Assembly (NCBI GenBank): GCA_015501605.1
Contig: JADNRZ010000027.1
Coordinates: 186,001 to 250,000, forward strand
Direction: 5' to 3'
Origin: Panaeolus papilionaceus
Lineage: Eukaryota > Basidiomycota > Agaricomycetes > Agaricales
DNA length: 64,000 bases
Part shown: positions 12,458 through 23,105 of the stretch, piece after piece
Numbering within the stretch: the stretch's first letter is position 1
Layout: each line of letters begins with the position of its first letter
Program-made: the position numbers and the translations under genes
Notes under the pieces: generated by a model
Database searches by the model: none
What the model saw: only the letters and a program-made list of their open reading frames with translations
Told to the model about the DNA's origin: nothing

Positions 12458-12465
12458 CATATAAA
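12458..12465 (+). promoter_or_regulatory. TATA box for the 12564 gene
   Basis: CATATAAA lies about 100 bases before the ATG and matches the core promoter of the paralogue at 10281 in sequence and position. Confidence 0.5.
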
Positions 12466-12563
12466 CAGGAAGAATCATGAAATGACTGTAGAATATTTGT
12501 GCATTTTTATTCTCTCTCATCTGCGAAGTATAGTTGTGGAATAATCAGCCCAATCTCTCAGTT

Positions 12564-13433
12564 ATGAGGCTCACACTTCCAGTATTTGTCTTAATGACCC
12601 TCTGCAGCATCTCGGATGCCGCTCCGCCTGCGTAAGGTCTGTTCATATTTTTCCGTTTGAAATCTCTCAACCTGGGTCCCAACAGAAATTTTGGAGGAAC
12701 GGGCGTGAATCAAAGTACAAATTCGGGCTGGGGTGGTGGGTCCAGCTCCCCTAAACGTCCAGGCGGCTGGGGTGGGTCCAGCATCTCGCGTCCCCAAGGT
12801 AGTTGGGGTGGAACCACTGTCTCACAACCTCCAGGTGGTTGGGGTGGGTCGAGTTCCTCGCACCCCCAAGGCAGCTGGGGTGGATCGAGTGCATCTCGAC
12901 CCCAAAGAGGATGGGGTGGATCTGGTGCTTCCGCTACCCCAGGGGGCTGGGGAGGTGTTACTAGTTCCTTCTCCTACCCACCTCCTGCGCCAGTCCTCTG
13001 CTACTCAGCAGTTCCACATCCTCCCCCAACTTCGGTGACGGACGGCATTACGACCAGCGCAGGGTCTACTTTTACCACACCCTATACTGTTACCCCCACT
13101 ATCGCTCACGAAAACTGGGGGAAGGGTAGTTACACCGTCACCAGCGTCTACCCTACTGCTCATACTGACCATCTACTATGCCCCACCGGCTACACCTCTT
13201 ACGTCAATCTCCCAGCGGGAACACAGAGTGGGAGCAGTTACTCTGACCCGAGCCCTACCAGTACCTCAAGTGTTGTCCCTTCTCCATCCAGTGATCCATC
13301 TCCTTCGACACCTCCAAATCCACAAAATCTCAACGGCAATGACAAGCCAACCAGCGCTGCCGTATCATCTTTCAAGCTCAGCCTTGGGGTTACTGTCCTT
13401 GGCACCATTTCCGCTGCAGCATTGGTGATTTAA
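12564..13433 (+). CDS. Secreted GPI-anchored-type protein with GGWGG tandem repeats (copy 2)
   Basis: Two exons, 12564-12631 and 12686-13433, give 271 residues. The signal peptide is MRLTLPVFVLMTLCSISDA and the intron has the same phase as in the 10281 gene. After it come about seven imperfect repeats of roughly 13 residues, each with (G/S)(G/S)WGG(S/T) followed by a Ser/Pro/Arg stretch (for example SRPQGSWGG). The rest aligns closely with copy 1: CYSAVPHPPPTS, TIAHENWGKGSYTVTSVYPTA, then NPQNLNGNDKPTSAA and a GPI-type hydrophobic tail ending AAALVI. The repeat expansion is the main difference between the copies. It is probably a surface protein with no assigned activity. Confidence 0.8.
12733..12960 (+). 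repeat. Coding minisatellite, about 39-base unit (GGWGG repeats)
   Basis: Repeated ggctgggg(t/a)gg cores at roughly 39-base spacing (near 12728, 12767, 12803, 12836, 12881, 12911 and 12947) lie within the coding sequence. Copy 1 has a single such core, so the array arose, or was lost, after duplication. Confidence 0.7.
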
Positions 13434-15453
13434 TCATCAAGATACTAGAGTCCACCATGTCTTTTCTTTCCCAGCTCATCACCTCCTTTTTTCTTTCGTC
13501 ATTGATGAGTCTTCTGCATTTCAGTTGACTTTCTTCTTCTCTTGCCTTGATACGTCTGTCTTTTGGCTTCCATATATCAGATACACTGCCCATCAAGGCT
13601 CTTCCGTTATTTTCAGTCGCGCATTTAGTTGTTGGCACATATATATTGACCGTACAGCCCCTGTGACGGACATGAGCAGACTGTACTCGATACCTTTATA
13701 CCCCGGTGGTCAATATAACTCGCAATAACTTCAAGTCCCTGTTCAACGAGTAAACTCAGATATTGAACTATATTTGCGCATGATTGAGAGCGTCGGCGAT
13801 TATCTCCCTTGGACTGATTCACCGCATCACACGTATGACGTAGACCCTGTAAGAAGCGCCCTGATCTCTGCCCCTGAAGGTAATAATTAAGCCTAGGCGG
13901 CGCCTGTTGATGAGCAGCGTGCTCACCTGCACCCGGAAACACGCTTAATTTCAGAATTACCATCACGCACGCATCCCCGCTTACCTATTTTGGTTACCAC
14001 GCCCCCTTTCGCCCTCCGTGCGCACTTATATCCTGACACCGACGCTCGTATCAGCCCTATCAGCCGCCACGATACAAATTGGTATAAACCGACGCCGCTT
14101 CTCGTCACTCCGCACTTCACCTTTCATACGGACTTCCAAATTCCTATTTATTCCATCATTTAATTCATACTTTAGACCCCTTCTGCCATTCAACCGCCCT
14201 CTCTCCTTATTCCACCCCCTCTCTTGCAACTCCTTTTAAGATATTCCTTTGTTACGAGGCCTTTTCTGATGTGCCTGGGCGCTTTCGGGCGTTGTTTCGA
14301 ACCCCCCGTAGTCAGTATTAAATTCATTTCAGTTGTACTTAATTCAGAAAGCTTCGTAAAATCAAAACAGCTAGTTTTATGCCCACATTTCGAATCTCTA
14401 AGTTTTAGTCTTCGTCTCAGTCATAGGAAGCGTCGTTTGCTTCAATCTTAGCTATATTCTATCGTTACGAAGGCCTAGTCAACTACGGAAACACCCACAC
14501 GCACCCTCAGAGCGACTCTTACGACGTTGACCTCACTCCGGTCATCAAGTGTGTTTGTTTTACGCACCTGAAGACGTCGTACGCACATCACTGTACATCT
14601 CTTAATAAATCATGAATTAAAGATCGGAGGGGTAATGGTACAGGTCGAAATCACGGATAATGAGGGTGATGTCGTTGAGTAGCTAATACTCGACGTCCGA
14701 TCTTTCCTCATCTCGATCACTCCAAAGAACATTCACAGACAATTTACCTTTACTCCAACGTCGTCCCCGCATATGATGAGTCCACCACTGCAGATTGGTG
14801 GTAATATATTGGCGATATTCTCGCGAGTGTGGAGACATTCCCCTGCTTGACAGATGTTTCCTTATCGGCGGGATTGGGACCGGAACACGGCCAGTACGTG
14901 AGCCAATGAGGCTTACCATTAACCTCATTGAATGGCAAAGATGGTCTTGAATTGATATCAAGCACTGTTTATCAATTGTTACGATGAACGGAGACCAGGA
15001 AGATCATTAATTTAGTGTACTTCTGTTAGAACTGATATTCGACTCGGCCCTCCCCTCCGAACGACAATAAGACTCTGGAGGGCGGTTTCGATCTACCAGG
15101 TCTACCCGTTTTCATCATTTCAAAGAGGAACCTGCCGGTGGAGACGTTGGGTCTGCCTAGCAGCAAATGGTGTGGGGTGTGGATGGGAATGAGTTGGGGA
15201 TATCGACCCTGAGTGCCGCTATAGTGTACATATTAATAATCGTCGGAGTCTTGTCTAATCTACTATCTAATGATCTCGTCTATAGATCCCTTTATCCGAT
15301 CTCTTCCTCTCTTCTCTCTTTGTGTTCTGTGCTTCTTCCCTCTTCGTCCTCACGCGCATATTGCACTGCCACACCGGAACTCCACACTCCGCAAGAATTG
15401 GACCCAGAAAGCAAAAGGTGCCCTTTCTATTTGACACTGTTCCATCCTGGTCC
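13434..15453. other. 3' flank of copy 2 and intergenic region
   Basis: The part to about 13735 is homologous to the 3' flank of the 10281 gene. Beyond it, 13.8-15.4 kb has only short frames on both strands. A minus-strand frame at 14683-14961 is open for 90 codons but has no recognisable features. The last 150 bases are pyrimidine-rich, as expected of a fungal promoter for the 15454 gene. Confidence 0.4.
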
Positions 15454-17074
15454 ATGCCGCACATGAACTACTACACCTTTCCACCCGAGGTTCTTCAGGA
15501 TATTTGTCTTTGGCTTCTCGAGGAAGACCCAGAGCTTTATCAGGCTCATATGTCTGCGCTTGTCGCATGTTCTTACACGTGCAAACTGTTTTCTGACATC
15601 TGTCGCCCCCTCATCTTTGGACACCTCCGCATTGAAACCCAAGACAAAGAGCACGAAAGGATCCGTTCTCTGACAAAAGTTCTAACCCTCTTTCCCGATC
15701 ACTTGGGATACATCCGAAAACTTTCCCTCATATTGAACGATGACACATATGAAAGGATAAGGTCGAACGAACATAACTTCCCTTCGTTCAATCGTACAGC
15801 TTTGAGGTAGGCTCGCCACTCTTCTGACTCAGATTTCTCCCTTTTTAATTTCGCAATCAAGGAAGGAGAACCCATTCAACAAGTTGCAACCTAAGCTCCT
15901 ATCAATTGCCCATCTTCGCTCCCTGACGGTATGTCACTCGTCACTATCGTCAGCATTTGAAGGTTTTGGCGACACCCTCCTCAAAACCCACCTTCGTCAG
16001 CAAAGCCTTCGTGAAGCTTATGTCCAGACTGGGATAAGGGAGGACGAACTCGACGCAATTCTGTGCTCGTCAACACTGCGTTCATTGACTCTCATCCCGA
16101 CGACCTGCCCTTCTGTTTCATCCCTCACCAATGTTCTCAACTCGAGGACGTCAAGTGTCACACATCTCAAAATACGCAACCGTGAAAAGCTCCACCTGGC
16201 GCTCCTACAACTTTTCCCCAATATTATCAGTCTCCAGATAGAACGAGGAACTGAGTTCAAACTGACAACGTGCGGTGGACAGCATCCTTCACCATTTCTA
16301 AAGTTAAAACGCCTCGATCTTAGTCCTGACGGAGCCTCGGGCCTTCGGACCCTCCTGTCCTTCTTTCAAAAGGTCGCAGGGGTTACCCACACGTCACCCT
16401 TCCCGCAGCTCGAGGAACTATCTATGGTACTTCTGAACAAGCAGGTTGCAGAAGCTTATGTGCCTCTCCTGAGAACGCTTCATCATATTCGTATACTCGA
16501 ATTAAACAGTGAGCTCTGCTTTATTTGATAAAACATGTGTATCGTATATCATGCATATCATGTCTAACCTTCCGTTTCTCTACTTTTATCAGCATTCTTC
16601 TATTTCCAAGAATCGTACTCCGGGTACTACGATTTCATGAACTTATCCCACCATATTGGACATAACCTTCATGCTCTGGAACATTTGAAGTTATCCAACA
16701 CCGTAGCGGATGGATACGCCACATATGGAGCCGCGGTCAACGATGTTTATTCTCTGTTGTCCTCAATCTCAAATCACAACGTCCTCCAACATATACACCT
16801 TTACTTTCAACTTAATCCCAAACGCGAAAACACTGTCTCTCCTGATAGCTGGCCCGGTATCGCACGTGTCCTTGCGGACAGCGACGCTTTCCCTTGTCTC
16901 AACACTGTCGCGTTGACAATCAAATTAGTACCAGGATACATGGGGGTAGAAAACAAGAATTCACAACCTCGGACAACGGAGGAATTCGAGCTCGAATTGA
17001 GTGCTGTGGCGAAGGCTTTGCGCGCTAGGCATCATTTGTCTGTCACAAGGGAGGTTTTCTCCCTTTCGGCCTAG
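15454..17074 (+). CDS. F-box / leucine-rich-type protein
   Basis: Three exons, 15454-15806, 15862-16508 and 16593-17074, give 493 residues. The N-terminus (TFPPEVLQDICLWLL, then CKLFSDICRPLIF) matches the fungal F-box pattern: Pro, three hydrophobic positions, and a second helix with Cys/Ser. The remainder is a run of irregular leucine-rich segments such as SLTVCHSSLSS, RSLTLIPTTC and LKLKRLDLSPDG, typical of the large basidiomycete F-box family. Such proteins act as substrate receptors of SCF ubiquitin ligases by binding Skp1 through the F-box; that role is inferred, and the target is unknown. The start MPHMNYY is chosen because upstream in-frame sequence has no other ATG close to the F-box. 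Both introns are short and canonical. Confidence 0.8.
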
Positions 17075-17900
17075 ATATGAACTCGTTTATTTTCTTTCTT
17101 AACCACACGAGTCTAAACACCATGTGCATACAATGTCAACGGTTTGATTTCACTCTCGAAGCCTGAAATTATCTATCAGTGTCCGATAAGGTGACAGCTA
17201 TGAGGCGAATCAGTCGAGGCATCACAAGCTCTGGCTCTCATGTTCAAAAGGGGTGGCGCGTGTACGTCGCTCAGCTTGATGGAAGCTACGTTCCCAGAAC
17301 GACGTCACCCTGAAAATGAACGTACTTGAAGACAGGTAGAGAGGATTAAAGCTCTATTTGAGCTCTGCGGTTGAGGTCTTGCGTCCAAAGAGTATAGTAG
17401 CGGATGAAGATATTTCTTTGTTTGATCCTTGAGAGGGTAAACATGCAGTCAACACATTATATACATATATCCCGTGGTTCAAGTGGGCGACAAATGGGTC
17501 CCTGGCAATTCTTTTTGTTGGACAATGTCCCCCAATAACACGTATTGTGATGCGCATGATTGCGATGTGTCTCAACAAAGGTAGGTAGGCTTTCAACATC
17601 GAGCGAGATTCATTGTTGCTTCGTGGAGTGTTCCCCGTCAACATGTCATCTCAAGACTTTCTTCGCCTAATGTTCATTCACGCTCAAGTCCATTAAAAAT
17701 TTAATAAGGAATTTCTTCACAAACATATCAAATGAATGAAAATAACCCATTAAAATTAATATAGATATGGGACAATGGGACCATAGAAAATAGAAGTGAA
17801 AATGGGCCGTGTGGTCATGACGAGCACGTCAGTTGAAAGACGAGACATAAGCCTCTATTTTTTGAAGCATGACATTGTTGACGACAGAAAGAGAGGCCGG
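17075..17900. other. Intergenic region
   Basis: No gene was recognised. The minus-strand frame at 17354-17644 has no recognisable features. The segment 17690-17770 is AT-rich, as expected downstream of the two flanking 3' ends. Confidence 0.4.
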
Positions 17901-18455
17901 TTACTTCAAGTCGAGCTTAAGGTTCGATACGCCGCTCTTACGCCTTGGACGCCCCTTGATATTGGAATTATCATTCAAGGTACAAGTCGAACCCAGGAAC
18001 TTGGGCATAACAAATCCAGCGTGCGGAGACGAAGATTCATCACAGATCTGACCCACGCGCGAAGTCCTAGCGGCATTATTCACAATATCAGCAACCAAGC
18101 CATCAGGCCTCCCAGGAAACGCGTAGGGATCCTCAGAAAGTGTGGAACAATTGTACACGATCGCGGCGTGGGATCCCAAGGACACCTTAACACGCACGTC
18201 GACGACGACGGGCTGAACGGGTTGTTTCATCCCCTTCAACGGAGGCATAGTGAGAGCGAACTTGTGTCGCCGCTGGCTACCGATAAATGGAGGAGCGTGT
18301 TTGGAACTTCTGTTGGTGAGGCATGGGGTATCATCAACACGAGGGGGGGAAACGATAATCTGAGGAACGCTGGGTTCACGGGCAGTAACGCCGTTATCGG
18401 AAGGAGTGAGGGTGGTGGTATTGTAAGACATGGGTTTTAGCGATGAGGTGAACAA
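17901..18455 (-). CDS. Small hypothetical protein
   Basis: A single open frame of 184 residues from the ATG at 18455, or 176 from MSYNTTTLTPSD at 18431. A minus-strand TATA box (ATATAAA, 18494-18500) lies about 40 bases before the first ATG, so either start is possible. I do not recognise the family. Features: SVPQIIVSPPRVDD near the N-terminus, a central PVVVDVRVKVSLGSHAAIVYNC that looks like beta-strands, and a basic C-terminus (KGRPRRKSGVSNLKLDLK). There is no signal peptide or membrane helix. The complementary strand is also open for 214 codons, but it lacks a promoter and its composition is arginine-rich, as expected of a shadow frame. Confidence 0.5.
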   Translation of the reverse strand: MFTSSLKPMSYNTTTLTPSDNGVTAREPSVPQIIVSPPRVDDTPCLTNRSSKHAPPFIGSQRRHKFALTMPPLKGMKQPVQPVVVDVRVKVSLGSHAAIVYNCSTLSEDPYAFPGRPDGLVADIVNNAARTSRVGQICDESSSPHAGFVMPKFLGSTCTLNDNSNIKGRPRRKSGVSNLKLDLK

Positions 18456-20357
18456 ACCGAGGGGGCCTGGAAGGAAAGGTTGGAAAGAGTTCGTTTATAT
18501 GGCTGGGAGGAGCGATGTGCATTGTTGGATTTTGGTTGATCTGCTTCCGAAAAGGGAATATTTGGCAACCTGCCCGCGTTCGCAGCTACTACTAGGTAGG
18601 CGTGGCGCGTCGCATTGTCGGGCCCGAGCGAGCTGAGCGATAAAGGGCCGAACGCCAATTGTGACCGAGTATGAGGGACTGCAGCGCAGATAAAGGACCT
18701 GCTTACGTATACAGCATTATCTCACTTGCTCTTCGCTCTCGTACAAGGACTGCTTGAGGGGAAATGAAAAACACGAGTTTATGGTGGCCCATATGCCGAA
18801 GATAGAACCACTAAAAAAGTAAAATGAGCAACTCGGCGATTTTCCGAATGTCAAACGCGTACCCCGCTTTAAGAGTGAATAAATCAACGCGATATGAGGG
18901 GGTTTCAACCAATTTGAATGACACCCGATAATTTCGACAAGAGAGGACAAAAACTATTGATGAATTAAAAAACCAAGTGCATTTTAGTTGAAGGGCATTA
19001 TTGGTAACATTATGAGACCATGGCTGGGTCTGCACGCTGTGGGTCCAGAATTACAGACACAAAGTCGAAACGGACAGTTTGAAAACAAGCCAAACTATGA
19101 CCAAATAAAACTTGAGGAAAAACGAGTAAAAGAGGGAGGAAGCGAGTTCAAGGGGAATTGGTAGCCGTAAGCGCAATGGTATCAACGAGGACGCATGGCT
19201 AGTGGTAGGCCATATCACATCCTGAGATGGATGATGAATGTCTAACCAAGGCGAGATCATCCTGGGGAAGTCCTGAACCCCAGCAATGCACACCACCCTG
19301 AGTAACACACCCCCAATCCCGACGTGTATATTACCAACTGCACCACACTATGTAGGAGAGAGGTGGCGACCTCACGATCGAGGAGCGCAACCATGAGTGA
19401 AAGACCGACATAGGCGGCACGGCATGTATGAAATGACGAACTACAGACACAGATGAACGGACACAGAGGAACCACTCAAAGACGATAACAGAGCCGCCAG
19501 AAACCAAAAACGAGACGCTTTTTTTTTTCAAAAGGGGATTATCCTCTTTCTAGTTGATAGGAATCCTCACAATGACAGACCAATGTAAACCAAATTCCAA
19601 GAGTGGAAAAGAGAAAAAGACACAACGGGCGGGAATGAAGAACAGACGTCGAGCATTGATGAAGAAGGAGGAAAGAAATAGTTCGCGCAGAGACCGATAC
19701 TTATAGTCCCGTCAGCATTAGGTCCGTGCGCGATCAAATCATCAGTGATCCCATCGGAGCCAGACCGCAGTGCTCGCCAGACTAGGGTGGAGCAGAACGT
19801 CGAAATGACGGGCAAGAAAGTTGATCGCGATAGTAAAAATGTTAAAAGAGGAATAAAGCTGGTGCGCCACAGGCGTATTCAATGGGAACCATGCTGCTGG
19901 TCCGATATGATCACTCGATTCATACTCATAGTGTTGGCACGCGCCTACTAACCACCCTAACTTCTCATAGTGTAATAGCGTCCATGATAGTTGAGACTAG
20001 CTAAATGAATCTAAGCTATTTCTGAGGTCAATCGTGACATTATGTGCGATAATAGTCGTGTGATTGGTACATTGCGAAAGCAGTGACAAGGCCAGCTAAA
20101 TGTTAGTTTACCATCCTTTGGAGGGTTTCTCCGCATGGTAGTGTAGTATATGTGCATTTTTGTTCCATGGACTACAGTAAATCGGACATGGCGTCTAATA
20201 ACCAATGTCCAAACGACAAGTTGAGCATCCGAACAAGGACTAGGACGTACAGCGCACCACAACGACCGCGTCAGCACAGCGCTTCCGTGCATTCCAGTAC
20301 TTCGTGATTCATTTAAGCACTACTTAAACTTTCTGAACTATGGAGAGATAAGGCTCG
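18456..20357. other. Intergenic region
   Basis: About 1.9 kb. Several minus-strand frames (18717-18950, 19051-19308, 19257-19475 and 19567-19815) encode hydrophobic stretches such as FLKFYLVIVWLVFKLSV and AYVGLSLMVALLD. I could not link them into a gene. They may be remnants of a membrane-protein gene. Confidence 0.3.
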
Positions 20358-20365
20358 TATAAAAA
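20358..20365 (+). promoter_or_regulatory. TATA box for the cutinase gene
   Basis: TATAAAAA lies 87 bases upstream of the ATG at 20445. Confidence 0.6.
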
Positions 20366-20444
20366 GGTGGTCGTTAAGAATTCAGATATCTCAAGCCATC
20401 CTGATCTTTCAATCAACGAACAGCAATCTTCAATTCAATCAACA

Positions 20445-21201
20445 ATGTTCTCTGTACTTAACGTGGTCCTTCTTGCAGTCGTCGCCACCAATTCTCTCGC
20501 CGCGCCGGTCTTCGAGGCAGACGTCGAAGCACGTCAATTTGGAGGCTGCTACGACGTCAAGGTAATATTCGCACGCGGGACCTACGAGCCGCCGACTCTC
20601 GGGGAGGTTATTGGTCCCCAATTCAAAATCGACCTCCATAATGCACTTCCAACAAAGAGCCTGGACGTAAAAGGACTCGACTATACACCTACTCTGCTCA
20701 CCTTCAATGAAGGAGGGGATGAAGCCGGTGCTCTCGACATGGTCGATGAGGTGACAAACACTGTTCAGAAATGTCCCTTCACCAAGATCGTATTATCGGG
20801 TTACGAGTTAGTACAGTTATCTCCTTGGAGTCGTTTTCCACAGATAATCGTATAAATCTGACCTTTCTTTTATTGAATCCCATAGCCAAGGTGGTCAAGT
20901 TGTCAACAAGGCCGCTTCCCAGCTCTCGACCGAATATCAAGCACACATCGCTGCGGTTGTCACTTTCGGTGATCCCGACAAGAAAAACCTCCTCCCCAAT
21001 ATTCTTCAAAACCGTCGTCTGACAATCTGTCATGTCGGGGACCCCATGTGTGACGTCCCTTTTACCCCTCCCCTACCCTACCCTGAGCACATAAACTATG
21101 CTTCGGTGAGTCAGCCTCGGGCGTATTCAATGTTTAACATCATCTTACCATTGCTGAAGGACTCGCCTACCGCTGCGAGCTTCGTGGCCGCCCGCATCTG
21201 A
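20445..21201 (+). CDS. Cutinase-family secreted hydrolase with altered nucleophile codon
   Basis: Three exons, 20445-20806, 20886-21105 and 21160-21201, give 207 residues, the usual cutinase size. A signal peptide (MFSVLNVVLLAVVATNSLAA) and short propeptide (EADVEARQ) come first. Family features are present: GGCYDV and KCPF cysteines, TICHVGDPMCD (catalytic Asp and disulfide) and PEHINYA (catalytic His). Known cutinases hydrolyse ester bonds of cutin or other polyesters outside the cell using a Ser in GYSQG. Here the codon is split by an intron; with GT-AG splicing it reads GA|C, giving GYDQGG (residue 121 Asp). A Ser codon (AGC) results only if both splice sites move by two bases to non-canonical ends. 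The copy may be catalytically dead, mis-sequenced or unusually spliced. The overall family call is secure. Confidence 0.85.
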
Positions 21202-21751
21202 GTACAATGATTGAGGTACAACAATTGAGTTCTGACGAAGCCATAAAGCGGTTTTGAGGGGTAGAATAGTATTCTTCGAAGCTCTCTGTAACTACTAAGC
21301 CCTGGTCATGAACTGCTTTTTTTCTTCTTCGAATCGTGAGGTTTTAGGACCCCTGTTACCAACCACCTTAGGCCCTAACAATCTTACTCAGAATTAGTCT
21401 GCAGTGCTTGCACCATGATCACGGACAAAACCCTTGGTCCCTGGAACAATAAAGAATGGGCAACTCTGATGATGCCTTGTAAGGTGGCGAAGATATCAAC
21501 CCTGGAAATTAAGCTGATGACACTACTCTAATTTTTGTAATGGGTCAGAAAATAAGTTTTTGACAAATCACACAAGCCAGGCTATCTATAGGGGAAATTT
21601 TTTTTGTTTGAACAACAGTGTGGCAGTATGCCACCAGCATGGTGTGAATAATATGGTGAGGAGTCGAGCTAATCTCTAAAACGGATCACCTATAAAGTAG
21701 AATGATGTCTGATGCATTGATGGTACACAAAGATAGGGCTCAACGAGCGTG
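21202..21751. other. Intergenic region between convergent 3' ends
   Basis: This stretch holds the 3' flanks of the cutinase gene (plus) and the G-domain gene (minus). No further gene was seen. Confidence 0.4.
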
Positions 21752-23105
21752 TCAGATATTGCGACGTATGTGAAGGTTCTTCAACCCAACCTTCAAAGAA
21801 TCCATAATCCTGGTCAACATTCCTCGTTTTACAGGGATTAGTAGATCTGGGCTGGCAGGGGGGATGACTTCGATGGGCACCGAAGGGGAAGTAGAGACAT
21901 TGACCACTCCCATAGCTGGATCCGGAGCGTTGACATTGGTAGCTGTAGAATCAATGGTTGATTCAAACTCGTGCAGCTCCTGCTCAAACTTCGAAAGGAG
22001 CTTCTGAGTCTCCTGAAGCTGTGGGATGAGCACATCATTCAGTTCTGCATCGGATCGTTCTCCTGCATCCTGTAAACCAGAACGGAGACAGGCGAGCTGC
22101 ACTTTTAGATCTTGAATTCGAGTGTGGAGGTCCTCAGAGATGCTTTCTGCAAATACAGACTGTTCAAAATTTGGGTGTGTGGGGTCGAAGGAGTATCGTG
22201 GTATGGCTGTCGTTTCAAAGGTGCCGTCCAAAATCGACAAGCTCGATTCCTTCGTGTTGTCAAATTTGACAACACGACTGCCTGAGTCGACATGCTCCTA
22301 GTAGTGAAACGATGAACACATCCTCGATCTGGTGTTCCACGCTGGTTAATCGTACCTTCCAGATAGCATCCCTAAGTTGACTGAAATTGCTCTCTGCCCG
22401 CCTCGTTGCGCTGTCACCCCAAATGTTGTCCCACATGGTAGATACCACCGTGATACTTCTTGCCGTTTTAATACCCGTCAAGGCGTGAAACGTCTGCAAA
22501 ACCCGACGGTGACTTCCAGGCAGTCGCGGGATATGGATAGGCGTAAGATACAGAATGCGGCTAAAGTCTCCAAGTCTTTCGATAGTGAGCAACTGATGGC
22601 TTGCTTTAGCGTGACATGGACTTACTCTGTCCTGGTTACCCACTCCTTCAGCATCGACACGATACTCATTACTGAGACCTTTGTATCTGCGAATCCGGGT
22701 ACATCCACGAGATAGATCGGTGTTCTGCTGCGTTTCACGTTCAGAAGCCGGTATGTAGAGATTGACTTGGTGAACCCTTCCAGTTGATTACTTGAAATCT
22801 TCAGTGATCTATGGGAATCGAGGGCTTCAATGAACTATAGCCACAGAATTAGTCTAGAGGTACCAGGTCAAAAACACTTCCTACCGTGCTCTTTCCCGCT
22901 CCTGTGGGACCTAAGAGCCTACAATCATTGTCAGAAGGAACAAGTGTCGTTTTTTCTACATAAATATTCACAGAAATGTATTGCTGACACCCATTATGCC
23001 TTTCAGGCTTTCAATCTGCTCGACTCGTTCCACTCCCACCGTGCCATAAACCCTAAGATTCTCATGTTCGGTGGGAGGTCCAGGGTCTACTGGGTTGAGA
23101 TTCAT
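21752..23105 (-). CDS. G-domain (P-loop NTPase) protein, third copy
   Basis: Five exons on the minus strand: 23105-22972, 22918-22885, 22834-22626, 22575-22356 and 22297-21752, giving 380 residues. Exons 2, 3 and 4 are 34, 209 and 220 bases, identical in length to the copy at 1491, and all intron phases match. The P-loop is LLGPTGAGKST in exon 2, G3 is DVPGF and the G4-like motif is STMWD. The C-terminal coiled coil includes KLLSKFEQELHEFES, and the protein ends in a basic tail (NLHIRRNI). The N-terminus (YGTVGVERVEQIESLKG) aligns with the SGTISVEEVREIDSMEG of copy 2. The copy is intact. The family is widespread in basidiomycetes and has no established function. Confidence 0.85.

Noticed and set aside
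17796..18440. Plus-strand open frame of 214 codons
   Set aside because: It lies opposite the minus-strand gene at 17901-18455, which has a TATA box; its Arg-rich composition is that of a shadow frame.
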